A DNA stretch of 64,000 bases from JADLHS01 sp044225555 (GCA_044225555.1 JBGAIM010000002.1:462984-526983); one strand, 5' to 3'. Positions 1 to 8,215 are shown, numbered from the stretch's first letter. The notes: a model not told the origin generated them from the letters alone. Numbers and translations are program-made.

Positions 1-3000
1 CAGAACATTTACGAAGAAACCCGGTACGGCGTTCCCGAGTATCCCACCTCGGAGGTCCCGACCAACACCCCGATTGGCACGCTCAACAACACGAACCTTT
101 GGGCGCGCAACACCTATCATTGGGGACCGTTGCAATATCCCACCCTTTCCACGACCGACACCTACTACATGACGACCAATGATTTTCTCCGGGCGCGGAT
201 GCGCCACTGGCTGGGAGATGTGCCGAATCACGACTACCAAAACAAAATGGACACGTTGTCCGTGGAACGTAACTACAGCCCGGATGGAGTCGCCGAAGGG
301 CAGAAGACTTGGTACGATTATCCCAACAAAGGGCCGTATGGCACCGGCGACCAGGGCACCCATATTCTACCCGGCGTGGTGGCGCGCGTCTTGCCCGATG
401 GCTCGACTTGGTATCAGTGGACCCGCCGCAATTCCTGGGGACAGCCCACTAACATCGTTGAAACCTACACGCAACCGAACGGCACGATTGGTTTGCGCAC
501 CAACCATTTCGTTTATGCTGCGAACGGCCTTGATATGGTTTTGCACATCGGCCCACAGGGCGAGCAGGTGGTGAGCAACTACTTTGGCAATGCGTATCAC
601 CAGCCGGATGCCAGTTACGATGCGCTGAATCAGGAAACGCGCTACACCTACAACGGCTACCGTCAGTTCACCAGCCTCAAGACTCCCGGCGGACTCACGA
701 CCACCAACATTTTCTTCACCAGTGGTGCTTCGGCAAACCGCCTGGACAAAACCATTGACCTCGAAATCAACCGCACCAACGCCTACACCTACTCTGGCGA
801 CCTGGTTTATTCGCACACCGACGAGCGCGGATTAGCGGTGACAAATTACTGGGACGGTCTCTCACGCCTGACGGGCCGGAAATATCCCGACGGCACCACC
901 ACCTCGAACATCTACACGGCGCTCGACATCACCGCCACCAAGGACCGCCTAGGCTACTGGTCTTACACCGGCTACAATGGCATTCGCCAAAGGTTGGCCG
1001 AGACCAATGCCAACGGTGTGGTCACCCGCTACGGACTTTGTGACTGTGGCTCGGTGAAGTCTGTCACCAATGCGTGGAACACCACGGCGCAAATGGTTAC
1101 AAGCTTTGATTATGATTTACAAGGCAACCGCACCATCACCTACCTGCCTGATGCCACGGTGACCAACTGGTTTGACTCGTTTCAACGGGTGATCACCACG
1201 GGCGACGCCTGGGGCTATCGCTGGTTCGGGTACAACAATCAGGGTTTGCTCACGAGCATCACTAACGCCTTTGGCGCGGAGCAATACACGGTCTTCGACA
1301 TTGACGACCGCCCGATTTACGTGACGGATGTCAACGGCGTGACCATCACCAACACCTACGATGACTTGGGCCGGTTGCGCACGCGCACCTATCCCGACAC
1401 CGGCGTGGAAAAGTTCGGTTACTCGGCGCGTGGGCTGGTGGCTTACACCAACCAACTGGGCTACACGAACTTCTATGTCTATGACGAGGCTCGGCGAAAA
1501 GTGTTTGAAACCAACGCCAATGCGGAAGTCATCCGATACACCAACAACGCCGCCGGCGATTTGCTGGCGCTGGTGGATGGCAAGAACCAGGTGACCAAGT
1601 GGAAGTACGACGAGTATGGCCGTGTGACCAACAAACTGGATCAGGCGGGCACGGAAATCTTGCGCTACACTTACGACGCGGATAGCCGGCTCGCCAGCCG
1701 GTGGAGCGCGGCCAAAGGCACGACCTACTACACCAACGACGCCGTGGGCAACCTCACCAAAATCAACTATCCTGCCAGCACGGACATTACCCTCCAATAC
1801 GACCCGCTGAACCGGGTGACGAACATGGTGGACGCGGCGGGCACGACGGTTTACGCTTACGCGGCAGGCGGGCAGTTGTACACCGAAGACGGCCCCTGGA
1901 GCAGTGACACCGTGACGAACTTTTACAACAATCGTTTGCGGACGGCTCTGAGCCTGGCCCAACCCACGGGCGCGTGGACCAACGCGTTTTACTATGACAC
2001 GGCCAAGCGCCTGACCAATGTGACTTCGATGGCGGGCAGTTTCACCTACACTTTGGGAGGGAACAGCGCCGCTTCGGCACTCGTCAAGAAGCTCGCCTTG
2101 CCCAACACCAGTTACATCACCAACGCGTACGACTCGGTGGCACGGTTGCGCTTCACCAAACTGCTAACTTCCAGCTCCTCGCTTCTCGATTCCGCCGAGT
2201 ACGGTTACAATGCCGGGAATCAACGCACGACCTTCACGAATGCGGCGGGGACGTACGTCCAATACACCAACGACCCGATCGGCCAGTTGAAGATCGCCAA
2301 CAGTTCGGTGAACACCGAGGACCGCGGTTACGCGTATGACGCGGCGTGGAATCTGATTTTCCGCACCAACAACGGCGTGTTGGGGACGTTCCGAGTGGAT
2401 GTGCGCAATCAGTTGACCAACTCGCCAGGGAGTCCCGTCACCACCAACACCTTTGACGGGAACGGGAACATGATCGAGACGCGGCAGAACATGGTGTACA
2501 CGCTGGCCTATGATTACGACGACGAGAACCGGTTGATCCGCTACACCTACAACACGGGCAGTGGACCGGGGAAACAGCCGTTCGGGAAATCGGAATACAC
2601 GCACGATGGGATCGGGCGGGCGCGCAAACGGATGGATTACACGTGGAATGGTAGCACGTGGATATTGAACACGACGACGGAATACATCTATGACGGGATG
2701 CGGGTGATTCAGGAGCGGAATGCGAGCAACGTGCCGACGGTGAGTTACACGCGCGGAACAGACCTGAGCGGCTCACTCGAAGGGGCTGGGGGAATTGGTG
2801 GGTTGCTGGGCCGCAGTCATGGCTATGCGAGCACGAATGGGAATTGGTACACGCACAATTACTACCACGCCGACGGCAACGGGAACGTGACGTATCTGGT
2901 GAACGGCAGCCAGACCTTGGCCGCCAGCTATCGTTACGATCCGTTCGGGAACACGACGGCGTTAAGCGGCACGCTGGCGAACGCGAACGTCTATCGGTTT

Positions 3001-3642
3001 TCGAGCAAAGAAAGCAGTGTTTGGATCACGGGGCTTGGCGCCCCGGAAATCTACTACTACGGCTACCGCTGGTATGCGCCGAATTTGCAGCGGTGGTTGA
3101 ATCGGGATCCGATTGGGGAAACGGGGTTTGAAACCATCCGCAATCCAGTGGTTCATGAGTATGCGGATGGACCGAATCTCTATACATTCGTTTTAAACGA
3201 TCCTTTTGATAAGGTAGATTACCTCGGTCTTGCCTCGGGTGGCCCCTACCATCCGCCGTCAGGCGTAAGCTTAAGCTGTGATCCAAGCGACTCCTGCGGT
3301 CGCTTGAGAGCAAAGATGACACTCCTGATGAGAATGATAGCTTCGCACACCGGGTGGGATCGTAACATGCCTCCTCCTCGTGGAGGCGGACGGCACGCAG
3401 ATGAGATTGCAGACCTCTGGCGTGCCTATGCTAGGTGTCAGGCAATCCATGCTGGCAAGAACTGTGTCGATCCAGCGCCGCCGAAGATCTGGGAACGGGT
3501 GCTCTGTCGAGTCCCAGGTTCTGATCAAGCTTGGCAACGGGTTGCAACCGGTGGCGCAGTGGTGGCGATAGTTGCTGGGGGTGGCGCAATCATCATCGGA
3601 ACTGGAGGCGCTGCTACCCCAGTGCTCCTTCCTGCATTCTGA
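1..3642 (+). CDS. RHS/YD-repeat protein with variable C-terminal tip, 5' end missing
   Basis: The frame is open from base 1, so the gene begins upstream of the window; 1213 codons are visible. The protein is a long run of YD-type repeats (Y.YD..GN/GRL units), the fold that builds the hollow RHS/Tc-toxin shell. It ends with the RHS core motif at about nt 3055-3120 (YYGYRWYAPNLQRWLNRDP) and the conserved D.LGL hinge near nt 3217-3234. After the hinge come about 135 variable residues with RGGGRHADEI and four Cys, then a Gly/Ala-rich hydrophobic end. In known RHS systems this post-hinge tip is the toxin or cargo. The motifs make the family assignment secure; the tip activity is unknown. No secretion signal can be judged because the N terminus is absent. 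Confidence 0.93.
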   Translation, partial: QNIYEETRYGVPEYPTSEVPTNTPIGTLNNTNLWARNTYHWGPLQYPTLSTTDTYYMTTNDFLRARMRHWLGDVPNHDYQNKMDTLSVERNYSPDGVAEGQKTWYDYPNKGPYGTGDQGTHILPGVVARVLPDGSTWYQWTRRNSWGQPTNIVETYTQPNGTIGLRTNHFVYAANGLDMVLHIGPQGEQVVSNYFGNAYHQPDASYDALNQETRYTYNGYRQFTSLKTPGGLTTTNIFFTSGASANRLDKTIDLEINRTNAYTYSGDLVYSHTDERGLAVTNYWDGLSRLTGRKYPDGTTTSNIYTALDITATKDRLGYWSYTGYNGIRQRLAETNANGVVTRYGLCDCGSVKSVTNAWNTTAQMVTSFDYDLQGNRTITYLPDATVTNWFDSFQRVITTGDAWGYRWFGYNNQGLLTSITNAFGAEQYTVFDIDDRPIYVTDVNGVTITNTYDDLGRLRTRTYPDTGVEKFGYSARGLVAYTNQLGYTNFYVYDEARRKVFETNANAEVIRYTNNAAGDLLALVDGKNQVTKWKYDEYGRVTNKLDQAGTEILRYTYDADSRLASRWSAAKGTTYYTNDAVGNLTKINYPASTDITLQYDPLNRVTNMVDAAGTTVYAYAAGGQLYTEDGPWSSDTVTNFYNNRLRTALSLAQPTGAWTNAFYYDTAKRLTNVTSMAGSFTYTLGGNSAASALVKKLALPNTSYITNAYDSVARLRFTKLLTSSSSLLDSAEYGYNAGNQRTTFTNAAGTYVQYTNDPIGQLKIANSSVNTEDRGYAYDAAWNLIFRTNNGVLGTFRVDVRNQLTNSPGSPVTTNTFDGNGNMIETRQNMVYTLAYDYDDENRLIRYTYNTGSGPGKQPFGKSEYTHDGIGRARKRMDYTWNGSTWILNTTTEYIYDGMRVIQERNASNVPTVSYTRGTDLSGSLEGAGGIGGLLGRSHGYASTNGNWYTHNYYHADGNGNVTYLVNGSQTLAASYRYDPFGNTTALSGTLANANVYRFSSKESSVWITGLGAPEIYYYGYRWYAPNLQRWLNRDPIGETGFETIRNPVVHEYADGPNLYTFVLNDPFDKVDYLGLASGGPYHPPSGVSLSCDPSDSCGRLRAKMTLLMRMIASHTGWDRNMPPPRGGGRHADEIADLWRAYARCQAIHAGKNCVDPAPPKIWERVLCRVPGSDQAWQRVATGGAVVAIVAGGGAIIIGTGGAATPVLLPAF
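1873..1920 (+). repeat. RHS-core segment duplicated at 4245-4292
   Basis: These 48 bases, inside the large RHS gene and coding for QLYTEDGPWSSDTVTN, recur with about four mismatches at 4245-4292, directly ahead of the first short RHS-tip gene. The downstream copy is a non-coding scrap of RHS core. Confidence 0.85.
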
Positions 3643-3653
3643 CCCGAACCGAA

Positions 3654-4181
3654 ATGAAATCACCGCTGGAGCAAGTTACAAGTGAACTCATGACACCAAA
3701 GACCGAGAAGCCTCTGTCAGGTGAACTTGTGAGGCAGTGGGTCAAGAGTCCTGATTTAGAAGTGATGGGAGCTGTGTTCAAGCTTCTCCACAAGCCCGAA
3801 CATTACAACCGAATCAATCCACCTCTCGCGTTTGATGATTACCGGACGTTCCACTTGAACTATTACGAACGTTGCTTCCGAGAAAATCCTGAAGGGGCAT
3901 GGTGTGACTCGCGGTATATCGCGGCACACAGTCTCGTCGCGTGGTTTACCGGCTTATGGAACGACGAAACAGTTCCACGAGATGCCTTGAGGGAATTGAA
4001 ATCTCTCCTTGCCCGACTTTACCGTGACCGTGATGAGAAGCTCAAAGTGGCCGTTATCACTGGCACGTTGGAACATCTGTTTACCGATCGCAAAATCCTT
4101 CGGTTCTTTGCCGACTGGAAGCAAGACCCACAATTGAAAGCAGCCTATTTCGAAGCACTCAATTACACCGACAACGAATAG
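3654..4181 (+). CDS. Small helical protein behind the RHS gene, candidate immunity protein
   Basis: A 175-residue acidic, apparently all-helical protein with no signal peptide or membrane segment. I chose the ATG at 3654 because it follows the RHS stop codon by 11 bases; the frame is open further upstream but that part overlaps the RHS coding sequence. I do not recognise the family. Directly behind an RHS toxin tip is where the cognate immunity gene usually lies, so a protective role is plausible, but this rests on position alone. Residues include a WFTGLW segment and repeated helical stretches such as LRELKSLLARLYRDRDEK. Confidence 0.7.
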   Translation: MKSPLEQVTSELMTPKTEKPLSGELVRQWVKSPDLEVMGAVFKLLHKPEHYNRINPPLAFDDYRTFHLNYYERCFRENPEGAWCDSRYIAAHSLVAWFTGLWNDETVPRDALRELKSLLARLYRDRDEKLKVAVITGTLEHLFTDRKILRFFADWKQDPQLKAAYFEALNYTDNE

Positions 4182-4244
4182 AGGTAGAATGTATGCGCCA
4201 ACGCGCGCGTGGTGCCAGTGAAAATTAGCACTGGCGCAACGCCT

Positions 4245-4292
4245 CAGCTTTACACCGAAGACGGCCCGTGGAGCAGTGACACCGTGATGAAC
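4245..4292 (+). repeat. Non-coding copy of an RHS-core segment
   Basis: A near copy (about 44 of 48 bases) of 1873-1920 in the large RHS gene. It stops where the conserved leader of the first short RHS-tip gene begins. It is direct evidence that the short genes came from recombination involving an RHS core. Confidence 0.82.
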
Positions 4293-4438
4293 CCCGACGG
4301 AAAAATCGAAAGCGAAGTATGAAAACACGACGCAAGTTGAGATGGCTGATCGTAATGGTAATTGCCCTCACCGGCCTGCTGCCCAGCGCTAGCGCGTTTT
4401 ACGCTCCCGCCGAGCAACGGTGGGTGAATCGGGACCCG
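4292..4438 (+). repeat. Conserved leader, copy 1 of 3
   Basis: About 147 bases covering a 5' untranslated stretch (GGAAAAATCGAAAGCGAAGT), the signal peptide codons and the first RHS-core codons. It recurs almost base for base at 5139-5285 and more diverged at 7202-7348. The three genes differ completely downstream. Confidence 0.88.
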
Positions 4439-4756
4439 TTGGGCGAGACTGGGTTTGAAGTGCTCCGACATGGGAAGGCGAATCCTCTTGGCGACGGTCC
4501 GAACTCGTACCTTTTCGTCCACGGTGATCCTGAGAATAATCAGGACCACTATGGTTTGTTGTGCTACGAGGTTTATTTAGTGTGTCCTGGTCCGTGCAGC
4601 AGGTCGAAAGGCGCGAATGCACTCGTCTTCACGTTGCTCCAGCGTGGAGATTGTCCTCCGCCCGTAGCAAATCCTGATACGGAACCGGTGCCTTCGTACC
4701 TGTATCCTTTTCTATTTCTTCTTGGACCTTGTCGCAAGTTCGCAGTGCTCTATTGA
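4319..4756 (+). CDS. Exported short RHS-tip protein 1
   Basis: A 145-residue protein. Residues 1-26 form a typical signal peptide (basic MKTRRKLRW, hydrophobic core, ASA). Residues 27-79 match only the last part of the RHS core (FYAPAEQRWVNRDPLGETGF, then DPENNQDHYGL). Residues 80-145 form a Cys-rich variable end that I do not recognise. The whole YD-repeat shell is missing, so this is an RHS tip under its own start and export signal. A 105-residue membrane protein gene follows after 9 bases. The start is fixed by the identical leader in the two sister genes. Confidence 0.8.
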   Translation: MKTRRKLRWLIVMVIALTGLLPSASAFYAPAEQRWVNRDPLGETGFEVLRHGKANPLGDGPNSYLFVHGDPENNQDHYGLLCYEVYLVCPGPCSRSKGANALVFTLLQRGDCPPPVANPDTEPVPSYLYPFLFLLGPCRKFAVLY

Positions 4757-4765
4757 GGAACGATT

Positions 4766-5083
4766 ATGAGTGCTTCAATGCCATCAAATTCACCGCAAAA
4801 GCGAGCCCGATCCTCGTGGTCTTATGTGCTTTGCTGTGTCGCGGCGATCGGTGTGGTTTGGGCGGCGATGCCGGGGTTTGCGGTTGCACGAAGCAGAGGA
4901 GCACCTGCCTATGTTGCAATGTTAGGTGTGCTCTTGATGCTTGCGCCGGTTGGTGTTTGTTTCTGGCAATTCTTGCGATGCCCCAGCCGCCCATGGATTG
5001 CGAAATTACTTTGCGTCGTGTTGTGCTTGGTTTCACTTGTCGCTGCGCTTGATTGGATCCGGAATTGGGCATTTCGAAAATGA
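4766..5083 (+). CDS. Small integral membrane protein, partner of RHS-tip protein 1
   Basis: A 105-residue protein with a basic N terminus and probably three membrane segments (about residues 17-40, 47-68 and 80-97). The ATG follows GAGGA at a good ribosome-binding distance and lies 9 bases after the RHS-tip stop, so the two are probably co-transcribed. I do not recognise the family. Small multi-span membrane proteins beside exported toxins are often immunity proteins against membrane- or wall-directed toxins; here that is inference from context. Confidence 0.7.
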   Translation: MSASMPSNSPQKRARSSWSYVLCCVAAIGVVWAAMPGFAVARSRGAPAYVAMLGVLLMLAPVGVCFWQFLRCPSRPWIAKLLCVVLCLVSLVAALDWIRNWAFRK

Positions 5084-5138
5084 ACCACCTCGTGAACAGC
5101 AGCCAAATAACGTATGTGGGCTTCACCACGCAGCGGAA

Positions 5139-5285
5139 ACCCGTCGGAAAAACCAAAAGCGAAGTATGAAAACACGACTCAAGTTGAGATGGCTGATCGT
5201 AATGGTAATTGCCCTCACCGGCCTGCTGCCCACCGCCCGCGCGTTTTACGCTCCCGCCGAGCAAAGGTGGCTGAATCGGGACCCG
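5139..5285 (+). repeat. Conserved leader, copy 2 of 3
   Basis: Nearly identical to 4292-4438 through the 5' untranslated stretch, signal peptide and first RHS-core codons. The 50 bases ahead of it read as RHS-like codons (LVNSSQ), possibly another core scrap. Confidence 0.88.
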
Positions 5286-5678
5286 ATTCAGGAGCAAGGA
5301 GGGATGAACTTGTACCAGTTTGCTGGGAATGAACCAATTCAACTCGTGGATGCGTTTGGAGAGACCGCAATTCCGTGGCCCGGCACTTTCCCGGTTTCAA
5401 TCCCCCGGATCAATCCAGCGACTGCTGTCTTAGCTGCAGCCGCAGCGGCGGTGGGGATCGTCTGTACTGCGATCAAGAGTCATCATGAATGGTGCGACGA
5501 ACTATGGGAGAATGCTCGCCGACGGTGCGCAGAGCTGCTTTCTCAACGTTATCCTTCAAGACGACAAACAGGTGGGCACACGAACATCGAGGATTGTGCA
5601 AAGGGATTTGTGCCAGAAGACTGCGGCGGGAATGCCATCGATCCCGGGCCGGGACCGAGGCCGGGCCGAAGATATTGA
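5166..5678 (+). CDS. Exported short RHS-tip protein 2
   Basis: A 170-residue protein starting at the ATG shared with its sister genes; the frame is open upstream to 4941, but that part is not conserved. Residues 1-26 are the signal peptide. Residues 27-67 carry the canonical RHS end (FYAPAEQRWLNRDPIQEQGG, NLYQFAGNEPIQLVDAFGE). The variable end has an Ala-rich hydrophobic stretch (about residues 83-100), a WCDELWENARRRCAELLS helix and four Cys, a pattern common after RHS hinges. It is followed after 2 bases by a TPR protein gene. Confidence 0.82.
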   Translation: MKTRLKLRWLIVMVIALTGLLPTARAFYAPAEQRWLNRDPIQEQGGMNLYQFAGNEPIQLVDAFGETAIPWPGTFPVSIPRINPATAVLAAAAAAVGIVCTAIKSHHEWCDELWENARRRCAELLSQRYPSRRQTGGHTNIEDCAKGFVPEDCGGNAIDPGPGPRPGRRY

Positions 5679-5680
5679 GC

Positions 5681-6163
5681 ATGTGCGATACACTTGAATC
5701 TCAACTGAAGGAGATCGAGGAAAGAATTCGGCAGGGCGACCCGGACGTGGTCCTTCGCATGGATGAGGTTGCAGCTTCGTACCCGGAGGTCGCGGCCATT
5801 TGGACTCTACGAGCCCATTTCCACAGCCAGCAAAGCAATTCTGCGGCAGCAGTTGCAGACTGGTCCAAGGCGATCTCGATCTGTAACAAAGAGCCACATT
5901 ACTATTACATGCGGGGGATCGCTTTGTTTCGGATGTCCGAGTATGACCGCGCAGTGTTGGATTTCACGACCGTCATCGAATTCTGTGATCTTCACCAATC
6001 AGATTATTACCGAGAGCCCGCCTACTTCTTCAGAGCTGATGCCCTTGTCAGGATTCGTAGGTACGAGGAGGCGAAGTCGGATTGCCAGCATATTTCAGAT
6101 TCGATGACAACTTGGACCGACAAACTCAGAACCAAGGCGGACATTCTTCGCGAATGTTCTTGA
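5681..6163 (+). CDS. TPR-repeat protein, partner of RHS-tip protein 2
   Basis: A 160-residue soluble protein made of about three tetratricopeptide-like helical pairs (WTLRAHFHSQQSNSAAAVAD; YYMRGIALFRMSEYDRAVLD; FFRADALVRIRRYEEAKSD). TPR folds bind peptides and proteins. The ATG at 5681 lies 2 bases after the preceding stop, so translation is likely coupled; the longer upstream frame overlaps the RHS-tip gene and is rejected. There is no signal peptide, so it should act in the cytoplasm. Binding of the RHS-tip protein, as chaperone or immunity factor, is inferred from position. Confidence 0.75.
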   Translation: MCDTLESQLKEIEERIRQGDPDVVLRMDEVAASYPEVAAIWTLRAHFHSQQSNSAAAVADWSKAISICNKEPHYYYMRGIALFRMSEYDRAVLDFTTVIEFCDLHQSDYYREPAYFFRADALVRIRRYEEAKSDCQHISDSMTTWTDKLRTKADILRECS

Positions 6164-6170
6164 GAATCCT

Positions 6171-7151
6171 ATGCACAAGCACAAATCACGGGCCGCTCGC
6201 CGAAAGGAGGCGACACAACGGGCGCGGCGAGGCAGGTGGTGTGTAGGGCTCGGTGTGGCTTTGATCGTCTTGGTTTGCGGCGTCGCTGGAAGCTTGCGGT
6301 CGAGACACCACCAAACGGAAACGCTCGTTGGGCAAAAAATGGGCGACTCAACCCTTGGCACATTGCCCGAACTGCTGGCAACTCCAACCAACAAGCTAGG
6401 ACAGATTGACATTGCCGTGCTTAACCTGCTTTGTGCGCAAGGTTTGCCGGGGGCGGAAAAACTGGATGCCGCCCAATACCTCGCCGTTCTGGATGGCTGG
6501 ACCCAACGCGTCAAATCGGAAACTGAGCGTCACCTCTATCGTTTCCGCGCGAACCCCGCCGAATACGAAAACTCCGAGGCCTACTTCCGCATGTTGATTA
6601 TGTCAGTGGTTTTGTACGAAGACTATAACATCCGCTACAACCCCAGCCGAATCGCGCTTCCAACCGACATCACGGTGAACGATCATTTCTTTGCCGATTC
6701 GCAGGACATCTTCCTGCACGGGTTGCTGGGGAATCGCCGCATGGGAACTTGCAGTTCCATGCCGGTGCTCTACGCCGCCATCGGCCGGCGTTTGGGTTAT
6801 CCCTTAAAACTGGTGACGACCAAGGCGCATTTGTTCCTGCGTTGGGAGGATGGAAAGGAACGGTTTGATCTGGAGACGACTGGTCGAGGGATGAATCGCT
6901 ACGACGATGAACATTTCAAGCAATGGCCTTTCCCGGTGTCGGAAGAAGAAATCCGCGCGGAAGGTTATTTGAAATCCTTGACCGCCGCCGAGGAATTGGC
7001 GGTGTTCCTTTCCTTGCGCGCCAACTGTCTGAAGGAAGCCGGGCAATTGCCGGAAGCGGCGGCTTGTTACGCGCAGGCGACCCGGCTGGCGCCGGCCTGT
7101 AAAGCGTATCCGGCGCTGCTGGCCAGCCTGAAACGGGTCCGTCCGGAGTAA
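6171..7151 (+). CDS. Membrane-anchored transglutaminase-like protein with TPR-like C terminus
   Basis: A 326-residue protein: basic N terminus, one membrane segment (about residues 24-41), then an extracytoplasmic region. A transglutaminase/SirB1-like core is suggested by C194 (GTCSSMPVLYAAIGRRLGYP), H220 (TKAHLFLRWE) and D233/E235 (FDLETTGRG), in the spacing of a Cys-His-Asp triad. Residues 270-320 resemble a TPR pair (ANCLKEAGQLPEAAACYAQA). It starts 7 bases after the TPR gene. It may be a peptidase-like or structural member of the transglutaminase-like superfamily; the substrate is unknown. Whether it belongs to the RHS array or is a bystander is unclear. Confidence 0.72.
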   Translation: MHKHKSRAARRKEATQRARRGRWCVGLGVALIVLVCGVAGSLRSRHHQTETLVGQKMGDSTLGTLPELLATPTNKLGQIDIAVLNLLCAQGLPGAEKLDAAQYLAVLDGWTQRVKSETERHLYRFRANPAEYENSEAYFRMLIMSVVLYEDYNIRYNPSRIALPTDITVNDHFFADSQDIFLHGLLGNRRMGTCSSMPVLYAAIGRRLGYPLKLVTTKAHLFLRWEDGKERFDLETTGRGMNRYDDEHFKQWPFPVSEEEIRAEGYLKSLTAAEELAVFLSLRANCLKEAGQLPEAAACYAQATRLAPACKAYPALLASLKRVRPE

Positions 7152-7201
7152 TGACACAAATCGCCGTGCAGCGTGAGTACACCAACAAGCTGACGCTGGA
7201 A

Positions 7202-7348
7202 ACCTGACCGAGAAATGGAATGCGAACTATGAAAACACGACTCAAGTTGAACTGGCTGGTCGTACTGGTAATTGCCCTCAGCGGCCTGCTGCCCGCCGCC
7301 CACGCGTTTTACGCTCCCGCCGAGCAACGGTGGGTGAATAGGGACCCC
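7202..7348 (+). repeat. Conserved leader, copy 3 of 3
   Basis: A diverged copy of the leader at 4292-4438 and 5139-5285. The signal peptide and FYAPAEQRWVNRDP codons are well kept; the 5' untranslated part is less similar (GAGAAATGGAATGCGAACT before the ATG). Confidence 0.82.
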
Positions 7349-7840
7349 ATCGGAGAGCTGGGGTTCGAGCGTATCCGCAGACATACTGGAACAGTTCAGC
7401 ATGCCGATTTGAATCGTTATCAATTTATTGCTAATGATCCAATCGGGAATCTGGATGCTTTTGGCCTTAAGCTGTATAAGTGCGTTCGACAAGCGAAGAC
7501 GATGGGTGACAATCTTCATGCGTATCTTTGGGATGGCAAATCATCCTGTGGCAGAACGGGTGCAGCGTATGCCACTGGCGAGGATGCAGAGGGTGATAAG
7601 GGACCAGGCACGCCGGGACACACGTGTGTAGAAATCCCGGGCAGCGACGGAAAGGAATCAGCCGTGATGGAATGCTGCCGGAGGGTCAGTTTCAGCCCCT
7701 TCTTCCCAGGCGTCAACGATTGTCATAATTGGGTTGATAGATGTTTGAGCAAAAACGGCTTAGACGACCCCCCGATGAACAGGTTCAATGGCAGGTTTTG
7801 GGAACGAGTGGCGGAGGGTGTAGATAAAGGACTGCAATGA
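7229..7840 (+). CDS. Exported short RHS-tip protein 3, possible cysteine-hydrolase tip
   Basis: A 203-residue protein. I chose the ATG at 7229 because it matches the sister genes; another ATG lies three codons upstream. Residues 1-26 are the signal peptide. Residues 27-80 are RHS core end (FYAPAEQRWVNRDPIGELGF, then YQFIANDPIGNLDAFGLK). The variable part has a conserved-looking H97 (NLHAYLWDG) and later C165 (GVNDCHNWVDRCL). A His before an NC-type Cys recalls circularly permuted papain/NlpC-like folds, but this is a pattern match by eye. Ten Cys in the tip suggest disulphides and export. A small membrane protein gene follows 64 bases downstream. Confidence 0.8.
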   Translation: MKTRLKLNWLVVLVIALSGLLPAAHAFYAPAEQRWVNRDPIGELGFERIRRHTGTVQHADLNRYQFIANDPIGNLDAFGLKLYKCVRQAKTMGDNLHAYLWDGKSSCGRTGAAYATGEDAEGDKGPGTPGHTCVEIPGSDGKESAVMECCRRVSFSPFFPGVNDCHNWVDRCLSKNGLDDPPMNRFNGRFWERVAEGVDKGLQ

Positions 7841-7904
7841 GCGACCTGCGGCTTGCGAGTGAGAGTGTTCGAATACTGCCCAAATACGGGGCGCTGCTAA
7901 CTAA

Positions 7905-8120
7905 ATGATGGTTGCCGAAATCTCACCTGTTAACTTTTTCTTAGTGCCATTTGTCACCGTGGCATTTTTGGCCGCAGTAATCGGCATACTGACGGGAATT
8001 GTTCTCGCTGTTCGAAAACAAACGCGAAAGATCGGGCAAAAGGTTCTTCTTGTCGCCATGGTCTTCATGGCAATCGATATCGGGCTAATGATAATCGCGG
8101 CAATGATAGATAGCGCCTAG
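7905..8120 (+). CDS. Two-span small membrane protein, partner of RHS-tip protein 3
   Basis: A 71-residue protein with two hydrophobic segments (about residues 9-36 and 46-68) joined by a basic loop (RKQTRKIGQK). I do not recognise it. It is the last gene of the RHS array, just before mobile-element remains. Its place mirrors the membrane protein behind RHS-tip protein 1, so an immunity role is possible but unproven. Two adjacent ATG codons make the start uncertain by one residue. Confidence 0.62.
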   Translation: MMVAEISPVNFFLVPFVTVAFLAAVIGILTGIVLAVRKQTRKIGQKVLLVAMVFMAIDIGLMIIAAMIDSA

Positions 8121-8215
8121 TGGAAAAACTTGAACTGGCTATGACCAGCTGGCCTGCCAACAGGTGTTGCGGATTTTTTTGACATCGTACTTTTGGCCTT
8201 ATGTTGAGTGTTCAG

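Noticed and set aside
3531..3653. Longer start for the 175-residue gene behind the RHS gene
   Set aside because: It would run out of frame through the RHS tip codons; the ATG at 3654 directly follows the RHS stop.
4209..4218. TGGTGCCAG as a possible second attachment site for the tRNA-Leu element
   Set aside because: Only nine bases match the tRNA 3' end, which is expected by chance.
4941..5165. Longer N terminus for the second RHS-tip protein
   Set aside because: It would overlap the membrane-protein gene and place the signal peptide inside the chain. The leader shared by all three tip genes fixes the start at 5166.
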